Positions 1 to 7,045 are shown, counted from the stretch's first letter. The stretch: 17,571 nucleotides of DNA from Pseudomonas sp. (GCF_030150285.1 NZ_JASLGE010000101.1:1-17571); one strand, 5' to 3'. Program-made: numbers and translations. Notes: generated by a model from the letters alone, not told the origin.

Positions 1-115
1 ACAGCTTTTCAAAGTGGCACGGCGTAAGGCCGGAACCTCAAGTGGCCGTGACCGCAGCAATGGATAGAGTTGCTGCACGACAGCGCGGCTGTCATTGCGC
101 TTTTAAAAATCAAAA

Positions 116-139
116 GATCGCGAGCAAGCTCGCTCCTAC
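116..139. repeat. Solitary REP element
   Basis: The palindromic core GCGAGC-AA-GCTCGC (120-133) is followed by TCCTAC. It is the same unit as in the three paired elements at 4371, 7079 and 8759. No inverted partner is seen upstream, so it is a REP singlet or half of a decayed REPIN. A small ORF running through it (42-230) is therefore probably not a gene. Confidence 0.85.
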
Positions 140-449
140 GCCCCTTAGACCACGCTGGCCGAACGCAGGTTTTGCGCAGTGGGTAGGGGTATTAAAATTT
201 ATGGAAAGATTTCTTTACGTCTCGTCATGAAAAACATACGAAATCAGCCACTTAGCGACTTTAAATCGCCTCAATCACTGCGCTGTAAGAAAAATGTTCC
301 GCGTGAGTGCTGTTTCAGAGGTTTCCTGCTTGTTTAGTGGGTTGTTTCGTCTTGCTGGCGGCGGTGTTATGGGTTCTTGCCTTCGTGCGGGTGTACAATG
401 CGCCGCGTTTTAACTGTGACTCATTTGCGTACCCGCGCATTTGTGCCGT

Positions 450-524
450 TCGGTGCTGCACCGACTGGCCAAAACCTCAAGGCTAACCGGCCTTGTTAAC
501 TCCGCATTGCTACACGCAGTGCGG
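450..524 (+). promoter_or_regulatory. Three consecutive hairpins in the aroP leader
   Basis: Three inverted repeats follow each other. TCGGTG-CTG-CACCGA is at 450-464. AAGGC pairs with GCCTT at 479-494. A 9-bp stem with one G-U pair and a TACAC loop is at 502-524. None is followed by a T-run, so they are not intrinsic terminators as they stand. They sit between the possible aroP -10 and the leader ORF at 563. A structured 5' leader that controls aroP expression is inference. I do not recognise a known riboswitch class. Confidence 0.35.
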
Positions 525-562
525 GTTCGATTTCGTCACAGATAAAAACAAACAGGTGACGC

Positions 563-667
563 ATGACTCGTGAAACAACCCTTGATTCCTGGCGTCTGCG
601 CTGGGGTTTGATTCGTGTTGTAGACGCTTCGATCACTGCTTCAGGTGCTCACGTTACAACGCACTGA
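563..667 (+). CDS. Possible 34-aa leader peptide upstream of aroP
   Basis: This short ORF starts at ATG 563 behind an AGGTGA Shine-Dalgarno-like sequence (554-559) and ends at TGA 665-667. The peptide begins MTRETTLDSWRLRWGLIRVV and has two Trp residues (10 and 14) but no Phe or Tyr. Its stop is followed directly by another ATG (TGAATGA), and its 3' end lies in an 8-bp stem pairing 615-622 with 655-662. Aromatic transport is the next gene, so a translated leader that senses an amino acid or ribosome state is attractive but unproven. It may also be a chance ORF. I do not recognise the peptide. Confidence 0.4.
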   Translation: MTRETTLDSWRLRWGLIRVVDASITASGAHVTTH

Positions 668-698
668 ATGACTTCAAACCTTGTGTGGAACCCTTCCA

Positions 699-2120
699 AT
701 GAGTGGACAAACCTCGCATTCGGGCGAGCTTAAGCGCGGCCTGAAAAATCGTCATATCCAATTGATTGCCCTCGGTGGCGCTATCGGTACCGGCCTGTTC
801 CTGGGCTCGGCCGGGGTGCTCAAATCCGCTGGCCCGTCGATGATCCTGGGCTACGCCATCTGCGGCTTTATCGCCTTTATGATCATGCGCCAGCTCGGCG
901 AAATGATCGTCGAAGAGCCGGTCGCGGGCTCTTTCAGCCACTTTGCACACAAATACTGGGGCGGTTTCGCCGGCTTTATGTCGGGCTGGAACTGCTGGGT
1001 GTTGTACATTCTGGTGGGCATGTCGGAACTGACAGCCGTGGGCAAGTACGTGCATTACTGGTGGCCCGAGATTCCGACCTGGGCTTCAGCCGCCGCGTTT
1101 TTCGTGCTGATCAACCTGATTAACCTGACCAACGTCAAAGTGTTCGGTGAAGCCGAGTTCTGGTTCGCGATCATCAAGGTCGTGGCGATTATTGGCATGA
1201 TCGCCCTGGGCAGCTATTTGCTGGTCAGCGGCAGCGGCGGTCCGCAGGCGTCGGTCAGCAACCTGTGGGAGCGCGGTGGGTTCTTCCCTAATGGGACCAC
1301 CGGTTTGATCATGGCCATGGCCTTTATCATGTTCTCCTTCGGTGGCCTGGAAATGCTCGGTTTTACCGCAGCAGAGGCCGATAAACCGCGCACCGTGATC
1401 CCGAAAGCGATCAACCAGGTGATTTACCGCATCCTGATTTTCTACATCGGTGCCTTGGTGGTGCTGTTGTCCCTGACCCCTTGGGACTCGCTGCTTGAGA
1501 CCCTCAATGCCGGTGGCGACAGCTACAGCAGCAGCCCGTTCGTGCAAGTGTTCTCGATGCTGGGCAGCAACACGGCCGCGCACATCCTTAACTTTGTGGT
1601 GTTGACCGCCGCTTTGTCGGTGTACAACAGCGGCACTTACTGCAACAGCCGCATGTTGCTGGGTATGGCCCAGCAAGGCGACGCGCCGAAGCCGTTGGCC
1701 AAAATCGACAAGCGCGGTGTGCCGGTCAACGCGATCCTGGCGTCGGCCGCTGTGACCGTGATTGCCGTGTTGCTCAACTACCTGATGCCCCACGATGCGC
1801 TGGAGCTGTTGATGTCGCTGGTCGTGGCCACGCTGGTCATCAACTGGGCCATGATCAGCTACTCCCACGTCAAGTTCCGCCAGCATATGAACAACACCCG
1901 GCAAACGCCGCTGTTCAAGGCGCTGTGGTACCCGTATGGCAACTTTGTCTGCCTGGCGTTCGTGGTGTTTATTCTGGTGATCATGTTGATGATCCCGGGT
2001 ATTCGCGTCTCGGTGTACGCAATTCCGGTGTGGGTGGTCTTTATGTGGGTGTGCTACCTGATCAAGAACAAGCGCGCGGTGCAAGTCGCGGCTCAAACCT
2101 GCGGTTCGGTCGCTAAATAA
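699..2120 (+). CDS. aroP: Aromatic amino acid permease AroP
   Basis: This is an inner-membrane proton-coupled importer for Phe, Tyr and Trp of the APC superfamily, amino acid transporter family. The 473-aa product closely follows E. coli AroP from memory. It has LKRGLKNRHIQLIALGGAIG at residues 11-30, the GAIGTG motif of transmembrane helix 1, MRQLGEM followed by EEPVAGSFSHFA, and alternating hydrophobic segments consistent with 12 helices. An in-frame TTG at 681 would add six residues. ATG 699 is preferred because family members start MSGQ or MEGQ just before LKRGLKNRHIQ. The ribosome site (GTGGA, 685-689) is modest. A strong terminator follows at 2138. PheP or another APC permease is the main alternative, but the sequence fits AroP better. 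It fits functionally with the phh genes 2.3 kb downstream. Confidence 0.93.
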   Translation: MSGQTSHSGELKRGLKNRHIQLIALGGAIGTGLFLGSAGVLKSAGPSMILGYAICGFIAFMIMRQLGEMIVEEPVAGSFSHFAHKYWGGFAGFMSGWNCWVLYILVGMSELTAVGKYVHYWWPEIPTWASAAAFFVLINLINLTNVKVFGEAEFWFAIIKVVAIIGMIALGSYLLVSGSGGPQASVSNLWERGGFFPNGTTGLIMAMAFIMFSFGGLEMLGFTAAEADKPRTVIPKAINQVIYRILIFYIGALVVLLSLTPWDSLLETLNAGGDSYSSSPFVQVFSMLGSNTAAHILNFVVLTAALSVYNSGTYCNSRMLLGMAQQGDAPKPLAKIDKRGVPVNAILASAAVTVIAVLLNYLMPHDALELLMSLVVATLVINWAMISYSHVKFRQHMNNTRQTPLFKALWYPYGNFVCLAFVVFILVIMLMIPGIRVSVYAIPVWVVFMWVCYLIKNKRAVQVAAQTCGSVAK

Positions 2121-2137
2121 GCTGAATCGAAACCCGA

Positions 2138-2169
2138 CAAACCCGGCCTTGCGCCGGGTTTGTTGTTTG
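2138..2169 (+). terminator. Rho-independent terminator of aroP
   Basis: A 10-bp GC-rich stem (CAAACCCGGC at 2138-2147 pairing with GCCGGGTTTG at 2153-2162) with a CTTGC loop is followed by a T-rich tail (TTGTTTG). It starts 17 bp after the aroP stop codon and separates aroP from arfB. Confidence 0.9.
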
Positions 2170-2207
2170 TGGGGTATCCTGCGCGGTCTGAAGAGGACCC
2201 TTTTTCA

Positions 2208-2621
2208 ATGTTGGTGATTTCAAATGCTGTTCATATCCCGGATGCCGAGATTGAACTGACGGCCATTCGTGCTCAGGGCGCGGGCGGGCAAAACGTCAAC
2301 AAAGTCTCAAGCGCCATGCACCTGCGCTTCGATATTCCCGGCTCGTCGCTGCCAGCGTTCTACAAGGAGCGGCTGCTGGCGTTGCGTGACAGCCGGATTA
2401 CCGGCGATGGCGTGCTGATCATCAAGGCGCAGCAGTACCGCACGCAGGAGCAGAACCGGGCGGACGCCCTGGAGCGTTTGCTGGAGTTGATCCTGAGCGC
2501 CAGCAAAGTCGAGAAAAAGCGCCGGCCGACCAAGCCGACGCTGGGCTCGAAGAAGCGTCGCCTTGAATCTAAAACCAAGCGAGGCAGCATCAAGGCCGGG
2601 CGTGGCAAGGTCGACTTCTAA
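2208..2621 (+). CDS. arfB: Alternative ribosome-rescue factor ArfB (YaeJ), peptidyl-tRNA hydrolase
   Basis: ArfB releases stalled peptides from ribosomes that lack a stop codon in the A site, using a release-factor-like GGQ domain and a basic C-terminal tail that enters the empty mRNA channel. The 137-aa protein shows the catalytic GGQ in RAQGAGGQNVNK (residues 20-31) and a Lys/Arg-rich tail from about residue 103 onward (KKRRPTKPTLGSKKRR and further). The family is about 140 aa. The frame is open upstream to 2160, but that part overlaps the aroP terminator. ATG 2208 with GAGGA at 2193-2197 gives the conserved N-terminus MLVISN. It lacks the codon-recognition domains of PrfA and PrfB, so it is not a normal release factor. 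A weak CTCGC/GCGAG hairpin (2627-2640) lies between it and the convergent MFS gene. Confidence 0.93.
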   Translation: MLVISNAVHIPDAEIELTAIRAQGAGGQNVNKVSSAMHLRFDIPGSSLPAFYKERLLALRDSRITGDGVLIIKAQQYRTQEQNRADALERLLELILSASKVEKKRRPTKPTLGSKKRRLESKTKRGSIKAGRGKVDF

Positions 2622-2643
2622 CCCCTCTCGCAGGTGCGAGTGT

Positions 2644-3831
2644 TCAATCCGGCCTCAAGCGTTTGGCCTGGCGATACAGGTAAATACTCAGCAATAAGCC
2701 GCTGAACGCGGCCAGGGCGGCAAACAGAAAAATCGAACCAAAGCCAAACCCTGCCGCCACCGCACCGACCAGCGGGCCAGTGATGCCCAAAGACAAGTCG
2801 ATAAACAGCGAGTACGCCCCCACCGCCGCGCCGCGGCTGGAGGGCGGCACCAGGTTGACCGCCTCGACCCCCAGCGCCGGGAAGACCAGCGAGAACCCGA
2901 ACCCGCTCAAGGCCGCGCCCGCCAATGCAATGTGCGGGTCCGGTGCCAGCCACAGCAACAGCAGGCCCAGGGTTTCAACGCTCAGGCAGACAATCGCCAC
3001 GCGAAAACCGCCAATACGGTTGATCAAATTGCCAAACATCAACCGGGCACTGATAAAGCTGGCCCCAAACAGGCTCAGGCACAGCGCCGCGTTCTCCCAG
3101 TGCTGGGTCGCGTAGTACAGGGTGATAAAGGTGGCGATGGTGCCAAAACCGATGGAGCCCAGGGCCAGGCCAGTGCCGTGGGGCAGTACCCGGCCCAGCA
3201 CATGAAGAAAGGGCAGGCGCACACCGGTGACAATTGGCGCGGCGAGTTTGGGCCATGCCAGCAGCACACCCACGGTTGCCAAGGCAATGATGCTGACGCC
3301 CAGGCTCCACATGCCCAAATGCTCGACCATCACCACGCCTAGCGGTGCGCCAATGGCGATTGCGCCGTAACTGGCAATGCCGTTCCAGGAGATGACCTTG
3401 GCCGTGTGGGCCGCGCCGACCCGCCCGATGCCCCAGCCGATCGACCCGGAGCCCACCAAGCTCTCTGCGCTGCCGAGTATCAGGCGGCCGATCAACAGGC
3501 AGGTAAGGCTCAAGGCGGGCAGGGCCACCAGCCAGCTGGATATCAACATAAAGACACCGCTTAACCCGCAGCCCACCAGGCCGATGATCACGGCGCGTTT
3601 GCTGCCCTGGATGTCAATGATGCGGCTGGCATACGGCCGGCTTAGCAGCGTGGCCAGGTATTGGACACTGATCACCAGGCCCGCGATCACGGTGCCGAAC
3701 CCCAGGTGGTTGTGCACATAGCCAGGCAGCACGGCCAGGGGAATGCCGATATTCAGGTAGCCGATAAAGGTGAACAGAACGATAGACACCACATTCAAAG
3801 TGACGGCCAGCGGACGTTGTGTTTCGGGCAT
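2644..3831 (-). CDS. MFS transporter, YhhS/YfcJ family
   Basis: This is a predicted 395-aa inner-membrane permease of the major facilitator superfamily. The hydrophobic pattern fits 12 helices. A degenerate motif A (SRPYASRIIDIQGSKRA, residues 64-80) lies in the first cytoplasmic loop. Stretches such as IPLAVLPGYVH, VISWNGI, INRIGG and SLVFPALGVEAV match what I remember of E. coli YhhS. YhhS relatives are thought to be drug or sugar-phosphate-like exporters, but the substrate is unknown and nothing here shows it. The ATG has a distant AGGA about 10 bp upstream. The gene lies 20 bp after a 58-aa small ORF on the same strand and may be cotranscribed with it. It converges with arfB. Confidence 0.88.
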   Translation of the reverse strand: MPETQRPLAVTLNVVSIVLFTFIGYLNIGIPLAVLPGYVHNHLGFGTVIAGLVISVQYLATLLSRPYASRIIDIQGSKRAVIIGLVGCGLSGVFMLISSWLVALPALSLTCLLIGRLILGSAESLVGSGSIGWGIGRVGAAHTAKVISWNGIASYGAIAIGAPLGVVMVEHLGMWSLGVSIIALATVGVLLAWPKLAAPIVTGVRLPFLHVLGRVLPHGTGLALGSIGFGTIATFITLYYATQHWENAALCLSLFGASFISARLMFGNLINRIGGFRVAIVCLSVETLGLLLLWLAPDPHIALAGAALSGFGFSLVFPALGVEAVNLVPPSSRGAAVGAYSLFIDLSLGITGPLVGAVAAGFGFGSIFLFAALAAFSGLLLSIYLYRQAKRLRPD

Positions 3832-3851
3832 GGGGCGAGGGTCCTGCGGCG

Positions 3852-4028
3852 TTAGAGCGGCGTTATCAACCGGGTTGCGATCAGGGCTGCCAGGGCGTTC
3901 TCTTGAGTGCCAAAGCGCGCCAGCAAGCGGGTCTGTTTCTCAGGGGGTAGGCGGTCCCAAAGCGCGATCATTTTCTCGGCGGTGCCGATCAGAACGCTGG
4001 CCTGGGTGTCGCTGAAGGTATCAGTCAC
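3852..4028 (-). CDS. Hypothetical small protein, 58 aa
   Basis: This is an unrecognised small ORF. With GTG 4028 as start the product is 58 aa and mostly helical-looking, with KMIALWDRLPPEKQTRLLARF in the middle and a hydrophobic C-terminus (ALAALIATRLITPL). The frame is open further upstream to a GTG at 4097 (81 aa), but that start lies inside the long hairpin at 4063-4104 and the extra residues are less protein-like, so I prefer 4028. Neither start has a strong ribosome site. It lies 86 bp after the 43-aa gene and 20 bp before the MFS gene, all on the minus strand, which suggests one transcription unit. No function can be assigned. Confidence 0.55.
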   Translation of the reverse strand: MTDTFSDTQASVLIGTAEKMIALWDRLPPEKQTRLLARFGTQENALAALIATRLITPL

Positions 4029-4062
4029 GGTGAGGTCCGGGAGGGGGAGTGACGCAATTGTG

Positions 4063-4104
4063 TCAGGCGGTGTGAAAAAACCAATGTTTTTTCGCACCGC
4101 CTGA
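4063..4104. terminator. 18-bp hairpin downstream of the 43-aa gene, possible terminator or attenuator
   Basis: An almost perfect inverted repeat pairs 4063-4080 with 4087-4104 around the 6-nt loop CCAATG. The outer 12 bp are GC-rich (TCAGGCGGTGTG) and the inner 6 bp are A6 against T6. It begins 10 bp after the stop of the 43-aa gene on the minus strand. There is no T-run outside the stem, so it is not a textbook terminator. It could be an RNA stabiliser, an attenuator before the 58-aa gene and the MFS gene, or a protein-binding cruciform. Confidence 0.55.
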
Positions 4105-4114
4105 TGAATGACCG

Positions 4115-4246
4115 TCAGTCTTCGCTGTCGGTCATGAGGCTTTCTTGAGCCTCGTCCAGTGCGGGGGTTTCGCCACTGGAGTGTTGCGCGATTGGCTGCT
4201 CGGTTTCTTGCAGGCTTGGGAAAGGGAGGTTTGGGATCTCATGCAT
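4115..4246 (-). CDS. Hypothetical acidic small protein, 43 aa
   Basis: This is an unrecognised small gene. ATG 4246 has a good ribosome site (GAGGAG, about 7 bp upstream), which is why I prefer it to the longer reading to 4369, whose extra part lacks such a site. The 43-aa peptide starts MHEIPNLPFPSL. It has ten Asp/Glu and no Lys or Arg, and no predicted membrane segment or cysteine, so it is probably disordered. It is the first gene of a possible minus-strand unit with the 58-aa ORF and the MFS gene. The long hairpin at 4063-4104 lies directly after it. Confidence 0.55.
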   Translation of the reverse strand: MHEIPNLPFPSLQETEQPIAQHSSGETPALDEAQESLMTDSED

Positions 4247-4370
4247 CGTCGCGCTCCTCGCACAGTGTGTTTTTAAGTAGCTTGCTAAGGATACAGGACG
4301 AAGTGTGACAATTTGTCTTTTAATTGCGTCTGAAGCGGATTGTGTCGATTTTCCAACGCCCTCGGCCATT

Positions 4371-4433
4371 GTAGGAACGAGCTTGCTCGTGATCTGTTGA
4401 TCTTTACAAGATCGCGGGCAAGTTCGCGCCTAC
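4371..4433. repeat. REPIN (inverted REP pair), diverged copy
   Basis: Two REP units face each other: GTAGGAACGAGCTTGCTCG at the left, and its diverged inverse (GCGGGCAAGTTCGCGCCTAC) at the right, with a short spacer containing GATCTTTACAAGATC. This copy is less perfect than those at 7079 and 8759. It starts 7 bp beyond the phhC stop codon and could act as the 3' end structure of the phhABC message. Confidence 0.85.
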
Positions 4434-4440
4434 AGAACGC

Positions 4441-5643
4441 CTACGTGCGGTGGGTGCACACCTGGGCAATTGCTTTGGCGAGCAGGTTCAGGCGGGTGCC
4501 GTCCACCCCGGCCATGTTGGCGCGGCCTGAACCGACCATGTACACGCTGTGCGCTTCACGCAGTAAACGCACTTGCTCGGCGGTCAGGCCTGTGTACGAA
4601 AACATACCGCGTTGTTGGTTGATATGGGCAAAGCGCTCGGCCAGGCCAAAAGGGGCCAGTGCTTGCACCAGGCCGCCGCGCAGGTGCGCGATGCGGCTGC
4701 GCATGGCTTCCACTTCTTCGACCCATAATGTTCTAAGCGCCGCATCGCCCAGAATGGTCGCCACCACGGCGGCACCGTGATCCGGCGGGTTGGACCACAG
4801 GTTGCGGGCCAGGTACGCCAGTTGGCTGCGGATGTCCGTCAGTTTCTCGGCATCCTGAGCGCACATGATCAGCGCGCCCACCCGTTCGCGGTACAGGCCG
4901 AAGTTTTTCGAGCAGGAGCTGGTGATCAACAGTTCCGGCAGTTCACGGGCGAACAGCCGCGTTGACCAGGCGTCTGCTTCCAGGCCATCGCCAAAGCCCT
5001 GGTAGGCAAAGTCGATCAGTGGCAGCAATTCACGGCGGCGCACAACCTCCAGTACTTTCAGCCAGTCGGCGTGCGACAGGTCGAAGCCCGTGGGGTTGTG
5101 GCAGCACGCGTGCAGCAGCACCACATCGCCCTTGGGGGCCTGCTCCAGCGCGGCGAGCATGGCAGTGACATTAAGCGTGTTGTCGTGACCCACGTAAGGG
5201 TAGTGGCTGATCTTCAGGCCGGCAGCCGCGAAGATCGTCTCGTGGATGGGCCAGGTCGGGTCACTCAGCCAAATTCCGCGCCCGGGCAAGCATTGCGCAA
5301 TAAAGTCAGCGGCCAGACGCAAGGCACCGGTGCCGCCCGGTGTTTGTGTGGCACCGGCGCGGTGTTCGTTCAGCAGTGGCGAGTCTTCGCCCAGCACCAG
5401 CGCGCTGATCAATTGGCCGAAGCGGCTGTCGCCGTGCCCGCCGATGTAGGTCTTGGTGTGTTGCTGGTCCACCAGGCGCTGCTCTGCCTGTTTGACTGAC
5501 TGCAAAATCGGCGTCAGGCCGTTGGCGTCTTTATAAACGCCAACGCCCAGGTCGAATTTGTTCGGGTTGGCGTCTTGGGCATAGGCATCCATCAACCCCA
5601 GAATCGGATCGCCCGGCACCCGGCCTATGGCCGCGAAGTGCAT
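4441..5643 (-). CDS. phhC: Aromatic amino acid aminotransferase PhhC (TyrB/AspC family)
   Basis: This PLP-dependent class I aminotransferase should convert tyrosine (and phenylalanine) with 2-oxoglutarate to 4-hydroxyphenylpyruvate and glutamate, feeding the homogentisate route. The 400-aa length is normal. The PLP lysine is K246 in SSCSKNFGLYRERVG. Other fold-type I residues visible are N183 in CHNPTG, D211 and Y214 in DFAYQGF, W131 in DPTWPIH, and the substrate-carboxylate arginine R374 in GSGRANMAG. The start codon overlaps the phhB stop by one base (TAATG on the coding strand), so the two genes are probably translationally coupled. By sequence alone it could be an aspartate aminotransferase; position in the phh operon decides the call. 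Confidence 0.93.
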   Translation of the reverse strand: MHFAAIGRVPGDPILGLMDAYAQDANPNKFDLGVGVYKDANGLTPILQSVKQAEQRLVDQQHTKTYIGGHGDSRFGQLISALVLGEDSPLLNEHRAGATQTPGGTGALRLAADFIAQCLPGRGIWLSDPTWPIHETIFAAAGLKISHYPYVGHDNTLNVTAMLAALEQAPKGDVVLLHACCHNPTGFDLSHADWLKVLEVVRRRELLPLIDFAYQGFGDGLEADAWSTRLFARELPELLITSSCSKNFGLYRERVGALIMCAQDAEKLTDIRSQLAYLARNLWSNPPDHGAAVVATILGDAALRTLWVEEVEAMRSRIAHLRGGLVQALAPFGLAERFAHINQQRGMFSYTGLTAEQVRLLREAHSVYMVGSGRANMAGVDGTRLNLLAKAIAQVCTHRT

Positions 5644-5999
5644 TACTTGCGCCCTTCAGCGGTTTTCGCCACGTCGTCCGTGCGCGCCGCCATGATGAAG
5701 TCATTGCGGTGCAGGCCTTTGATCGAATGGCTCCACCAGGTCACGGTCACTTTGCCCCACTCGGTCAACAGGCCCGGGTGATGGCCTTCAGCCTCGGAGA
5801 TTTCAGCCACGGCATTGGTAAAGGCCAGGGCAAATTTGAAGTTCTTGAACAGAAAGACCTTTTCCAACTGCATAACGCCGTCGCGGACTTCGATGTTCCA
5901 GTCCGGGATTTGCTTGATCAGTACCGGCAATTCTTCATCGCTGACCTGGGGGGCATCGGCGCGGCAGGCTTCGCAGTGGGCTTGGTTCAGTGCGTTCAT
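5643..5999 (-). CDS. phhB: Pterin-4a-carbinolamine dehydratase PhhB
   Basis: PhhB dehydrates the 4a-hydroxytetrahydropterin made by PhhA so that the cofactor can be reduced and reused. The 118-aa product has the family signature EGHHPGLLTEWGKVTVTWWS: H73, H74, the following proline and W81, with H91 in SHSIKGLHRND. The first 20 residues include C9 and C12 in HCEACRAD, typical of the Pseudomonas form. ATG 5999 has AGGAA six bases upstream. It follows phhA by 42 bp and overlaps phhC by one base, as expected for the phhABC operon. Confidence 0.95.
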   Translation of the reverse strand: MNALNQAHCEACRADAPQVSDEELPVLIKQIPDWNIEVRDGVMQLEKVFLFKNFKFALAFTNAVAEISEAEGHHPGLLTEWGKVTVTWWSHSIKGLHRNDFIMAARTDDVAKTAEGRK

Positions 6000-6041
6000 G
6001 GTGTATTCCTGAAGTCGTTTTTTTTGTGTTTGAAAAGCGCG

Positions 6042-6833
6042 TCAAGCGGCCTTGGGCTTGGGCGCAAATTTGGGGGCGTGAAGGCCCAGTTCCATGCCGT
6101 GTTCAACCATGCCCATGATGTCCTCGTGAGCCAGGTCAAACAGCCGCTTCAAATTCGGCAGAACAAAATACAGCGGTTGCAGGATATCGATCCGGTAAGG
6201 CGTACGCATGGCTTCCAGCGGATCGAAGGCCTGATGTTCCGGCTCTGCCGACAGGCTGTAAACCGTTTCTTTGGGTGACGAGAGAATGCCGCCCCCATAG
6301 ATGCGCTGGCCTTCTGGCGTGTCCACCAGCCCGAATTCTATGGTCATCCAGTACAGACGGGCCAGGTACACGCGTTGTTCCTTGCTGGCCTGCAAGCCCA
6401 ACTTGCCATAGGTGTGTGTGAACTCAGCGAACCACGGGTTGGTCAGCAGCGGGCAATGGCCGAAAATTTCATGGAAAATATCGGGTTCTTGCAGGTAATC
6501 CAGCTCTTCAGGGGTGCGAATAAACGTCGCCACCGGGAATTGCTTATTGGCCAGCAGTTCGAAGAAGGTCTGAAAGGGGATCAGGGCAGGGACGCGGGCG
6601 ACTTGCCAGCCGGTGGTTGCACCCAGCACGGCGTTGATTTCGCCTAATTGCGGAATGCGGTCATGGGGCAGGTCGAGTTTATCGATGCCTTCCATGTACT
6701 CAGGGCAAGCGCGGCCTTCCAGCAGTTTCAGTTGGCGGGTGATCAGCGTGTTCCACACCGCGTGTTCGCCGGGTGTGTAATGGATAAAGTCGTTTTCATC
6801 CGGTTCGCGGGCGACGTACTTCGTTTGTTTCAT
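6042..6833 (-). CDS. phhA: Phenylalanine 4-hydroxylase PhhA
   Basis: PhhA hydroxylates phenylalanine to tyrosine with O2, a tetrahydropterin and non-haem iron. The 263-aa protein is the single-domain bacterial type without a regulatory ACT domain. The iron facial triad is visible: H121 and H126 in FHEIFGHCPLL and E166 in YWMTIEFGLV. ATG 6833 has GGAG about 8 bp upstream. It is the first gene of phhA-phhB-phhC and is divergent from phhR. Two TyrR/PhhR-like sites lie 130-215 bp upstream, so phenylalanine- or tyrosine-dependent activation by PhhR is likely. The C-terminus is Lys/Ala/Pro-rich and probably unstructured. Confidence 0.97.
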   Translation of the reverse strand: MKQTKYVAREPDENDFIHYTPGEHAVWNTLITRQLKLLEGRACPEYMEGIDKLDLPHDRIPQLGEINAVLGATTGWQVARVPALIPFQTFFELLANKQFPVATFIRTPEELDYLQEPDIFHEIFGHCPLLTNPWFAEFTHTYGKLGLQASKEQRVYLARLYWMTIEFGLVDTPEGQRIYGGGILSSPKETVYSLSAEPEHQAFDPLEAMRTPYRIDILQPLYFVLPNLKRLFDLAHEDIMGMVEHGMELGLHAPKFAPKPKAA

Positions 6834-6964
6834 GGGGCTCTCCGCAGAGAAATCGTTTTTATTGTTCTGTCAGGGACGGCGGGTGTTCGTGGTTAAGTGA
6901 TACGCCAAGTTCTGGCCGGGTGCAGCCGGGCAAACGTCTCAATTGCCGGGAGGGCGTGGGTAAT

Positions 6965-6984
6965 TCGTAAATAATTTGTTACGA
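6965..6984. promoter_or_regulatory. Probable PhhR (TyrR-type) operator upstream of phhA
   Basis: An inverted repeat CGTAAA-N6-GTTACG (6966-6983), extended by T and A on its flanks, closely resembles the TyrR box TGTAAA-N6-TTTACA. It lies about 130 bp upstream of phhA and about 190 bp upstream of phhR. PhhR of P. putida is reported to bind two sites before phhA, which fits this site plus the weaker one at 7028. Assignment is by pattern only. Confidence 0.65.
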
Positions 6985-7027
6985 CAAGGCAATTGAACTG
7001 TCTTTCTTGCGTGAGGGATTGCAAAAT

Positions 7028-7045
7028 CGTAAAAAAATCGTGACA
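7028..7045. promoter_or_regulatory. Possible second, weaker PhhR box
   Basis: CGTAAA-N6-GTGACA matches the TyrR box TGTAAA-N6-TTTACA at 9 of 12 positions. It is 62 bp (about six helical turns) from the better site at 6966. The spacing suits two dimers on one face of the helix, but the match is weak enough to be chance. Confidence 0.35.

Larger units (their letters stand above)
1..562. other. Intergenic region upstream of aroP, no convincing complete gene
   Basis: No complete gene is supported here. Frame 2 is open from the window edge to a TAG at 65-67 and encodes a short basic tail (ending ARRKAGTSSGRDRSNG), which could be the C-terminus of a gene entering from the left, but it is too short to identify. 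A solitary REP lies at 116-139. From about 390 onward the sequence looks like the promoter and leader of aroP: a possible -10 (TACAAT, 394-399, without a good -35), then three simple hairpins at 450-464, 479-494 and 502-524. The stretch 230-390 shows nothing I can name. Confidence 0.5.

Noticed and set aside
42..230. 62-codon ORF near the left edge
   Set aside because: It reads through a REP element, has no good ribosome site and resembles no protein I know.
284..301. TGTAAG-N6-GTTCCG upstream of aroP as a PhhR site
   Set aside because: The second half matches the TyrR box at only 3 of 6 positions.
502..540. Stem followed by GGTTCGA, resembling a tRNA T-arm
   Set aside because: No acceptor stem, D-arm or anticodon arm is present in the surrounding sequence.
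4307..4317. GACAA-T-TTGTC palindrome upstream of the 43-aa gene as an operator
   Set aside because: It is short and matches no regulator consensus I can name.
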